Positions 17,441 through 17,443 of a DNA stretch of 17,443 nt are shown piece after piece. Position 1 is the stretch's first letter. Each line of letters opens with the position of its first letter. Source of the DNA: Beroe ovata (Eukaryota; Ctenophora; Nuda; Beroida; Beroidae); assembly GCA_946803715.1 (NCBI GenBank), contig CAMPET010000035.1:97102-114544 (forward strand), in the 5' to 3' direction. Below the pieces are notes generated by a model. The model ran no database searches. It worked only from the letters and a program-made list of their open reading frames with translations, and was not told the DNA's origin. Made by a program: the position numbers and the translations under genes.

Positions 17441-17443
17441 GGG

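Overview
The window is nuclear DNA from an animal, most likely an early-branching invertebrate; a sponge-like genome fits best, but that is an inference. The reasons are two clear animal-type housekeeping genes (MCMBP and ArfGAP1), consensus GT-AG splice sites, two small inferred introns of about 80 bp, a canonical polyadenylation signal, (TG)n microsatellites, and no bacterial features such as ribosome binding sites or operon packing. Three isolated N bases (11875, 16090, 16892) mark assembly uncertainty.

Layout. All recognised genes lie on the minus strand, so they read right to left. On the left, positions about 202-894 hold a small, probably three-exon gene of unknown function. Positions 1034-2824 hold an MCM-binding protein gene (MCMBP). 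Positions 3741-5141 hold an ArfGAP1-type Arf GTPase-activating protein gene, with an AATAAA signal just after its stop. Positions 8199-10487 hold a 762-residue C2H2 zinc-finger protein with low-complexity Ser/Thr/Gln regions, a polyQ tract, a coiled-coil-like segment and two SUMO-type motifs. The three large genes have coding regions uninterrupted by introns. Each has a plausible 3' splice acceptor within about 25 nt upstream of its start codon, which suggests a 5' UTR intron or spliced-leader trans-splicing.

Between ArfGAP1 and the zinc-finger gene lie about 3 kb of AT-rich DNA. This contains a degenerate tandem repeat family (about 6005-6938) with a recurring AGTGGACT/AGTCCACT hairpin, a perfect 16-bp hairpin (6694-6730) and a 15-bp tandem repeat (7198-7261). 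To the right of the zinc-finger gene, about 6.9 kb (10518-17443) contains no gene I can support. It holds a strong minus-strand splice donor at 12618 (a candidate first exon of the zinc-finger gene), TG microsatellites, a GC-rich palindrome, a potentially structured element at 13314-13432, two sets of paired CCAAT boxes, and a promoter-like segment at the right edge that may serve a gene outside the window.

Functions. MCMBP acts on the replicative MCM helicase in the nucleus, ArfGAP1 acts on Arf1 and COPI coats at the Golgi, and the zinc-finger protein is a presumptive nuclear DNA-binding regulator. Nothing in the sequence ties them into one pathway; they look like ordinary neighbours. I do not see a defence system, a CRISPR array or an intact mobile element.
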